Assembly (NCBI RefSeq): GCF_001698125.1
Contig: NZ_CP013854.1
Location: forward strand, 3,224,001-3,288,000
Reading direction: 5' to 3'
Origin: Pseudonocardia sp. HH130630-07
GTDB lineage: Bacteria > Actinomycetota > Actinomycetes > Mycobacteriales > Pseudonocardiaceae
Length of the DNA: 64,000 nt
Position numbers and translations under genes: made by a program. Below the pieces are notes generated by a model. It searched no databases. It was not told the DNA's origin and saw only the letters and a list, made by a program, of their open reading frames with translations. How positions within the stretch are numbered: the stretch's first letter is position 1; every line of letters starts with the position of its first letter. Below are positions 63,841-64,000 of this stretch, in pieces.

Positions 63841-64000
63841 CAGCCGAGGACGACGTCCGGGTAGAGGGGGTACCCGGCGAGCAGCTCGCCCGCCTGCGTC
63901 GCCACCTTCTCGGCGAGTGCCGGGTCGAGCCGGTAGCGGGCGGGCGAGCGCGTGCCGTCGTCGGCGGTGCCCGGCTCGGTGGCGTCCAGCACGGTGTGGA
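63841..64000 (-). CDS. C-terminal part of a possible glycine hydroxymethyltransferase (partial)
   Basis: The last 52 codons of a minus-strand gene whose start lies beyond the window. They read [20 protein letters not shown], then [30 protein letters not shown] (in part), ending at 63841. The end with a helix and then PLYP resembles the C-terminus of long actinobacterial serine hydroxymethyltransferases, but the piece is short and the assignment is tentative. Confidence 0.4.

Overview
The window is very GC-rich and densely coded, with heavy GTG start usage and many 4-base GTGA/ATGA gene overlaps. Actinobacterial signature genes are present: MurJ, an AccA3/AccD5/AccE5-type acyl-CoA carboxylase, an LpdA-type quinone reductase, an XRE-DUF5753/DUF397 pair, DUF3558 lipoproteins, and EspG/PE/PPE-like proteins. 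I infer a filamentous actinomycete of the Pseudonocardiales, probably Pseudonocardia or a relative. The conserved backbone (cdd, deoA, add, an Rv3311-like gene, upp, pmm, punA, an amidohydrolase, a GGCT-like gene, lpdA, accA3, sufE, sseA, maf, accE, accD, birA, PH-domain gene) follows, from memory, the order of the Mycobacterium tuberculosis Rv3278-Rv3315 region. Accessory blocks are inserted into it.

Layout. 0-5.1 kb: HxlR-type regulator, trpS, a YhjD/BrkB membrane protein, a D-Ala-D-Ala carboxypeptidase and a SRPBCC protein. 5.3-12 kb: a tightly coupled nucleoside uptake and salvage operon (BMP lipoprotein, double ABC ATPase, two permeases, cytidine deaminase, thymidine phosphorylase). 12-17.2 kb: a metallophosphoesterase, then a SorC regulator divergent from an MFS transporter and a sulfatase, with a readable promoter and two matching operator candidates. 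17.3-22 kb: MurJ, a PatB-like C-S lyase and a heptad-repeat coiled-coil protein. 22.4-30 kb: adenosine deaminase, an Rv3311-like protein, uracil phosphoribosyltransferase, an SGNH hydrolase, a flavodoxin-like protein, a phosphosugar mutase and purine nucleoside phosphorylase.

30-46 kb is largely accessory: an IS3-family element, a PAP2-like protein, a Ser/Thr kinase, an M20 amidohydrolase, a DUF3558/small helical protein pair, the XRE/DUF397 pair, LpdA, a PE-PPE-EspG-like type VII secretion substrate operon with an IS5-family insertion 43 bp upstream of it, and an apparently inactive exonuclease homologue. 46-53 kb: acetyltransferase, acyl-CoA carboxylase alpha subunit, then a three-gene locus (TIGR04222 membrane protein with a Gly/Cys tail, a DUF692 multinuclear-iron-oxygenase homologue and a small partner), followed by sufE, a rhodanese and maf. 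53-58.6 kb: a NarL-type two-component system, a CcdC-like membrane protein, a second DUF3558/small helical/PPE-like module, and an antitoxin with a truncated PIN toxin. 58.6-64 kb: carboxylase epsilon and beta subunits, birA, a PH-domain protein, HMG-CoA lyase, RidA and the end of a possible glycine hydroxymethyltransferase.

The two observations I consider most novel are these. First, a family of MITE-like elements is built from a 47-bp palindrome. It occurs twice as a pair with a 28-bp spacer (one pair split by the IS3 element exactly in the spacer) and once alone, where it truncates a toxin gene. Second, the DUF692/TIGR04222/partner locus looks like a cysteine-modifying, RiPP-like system acting on a membrane-anchored Gly/Cys tail. 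It has a 12-bp hairpin directly after the putative precursor gene and an inverted repeat upstream of it.
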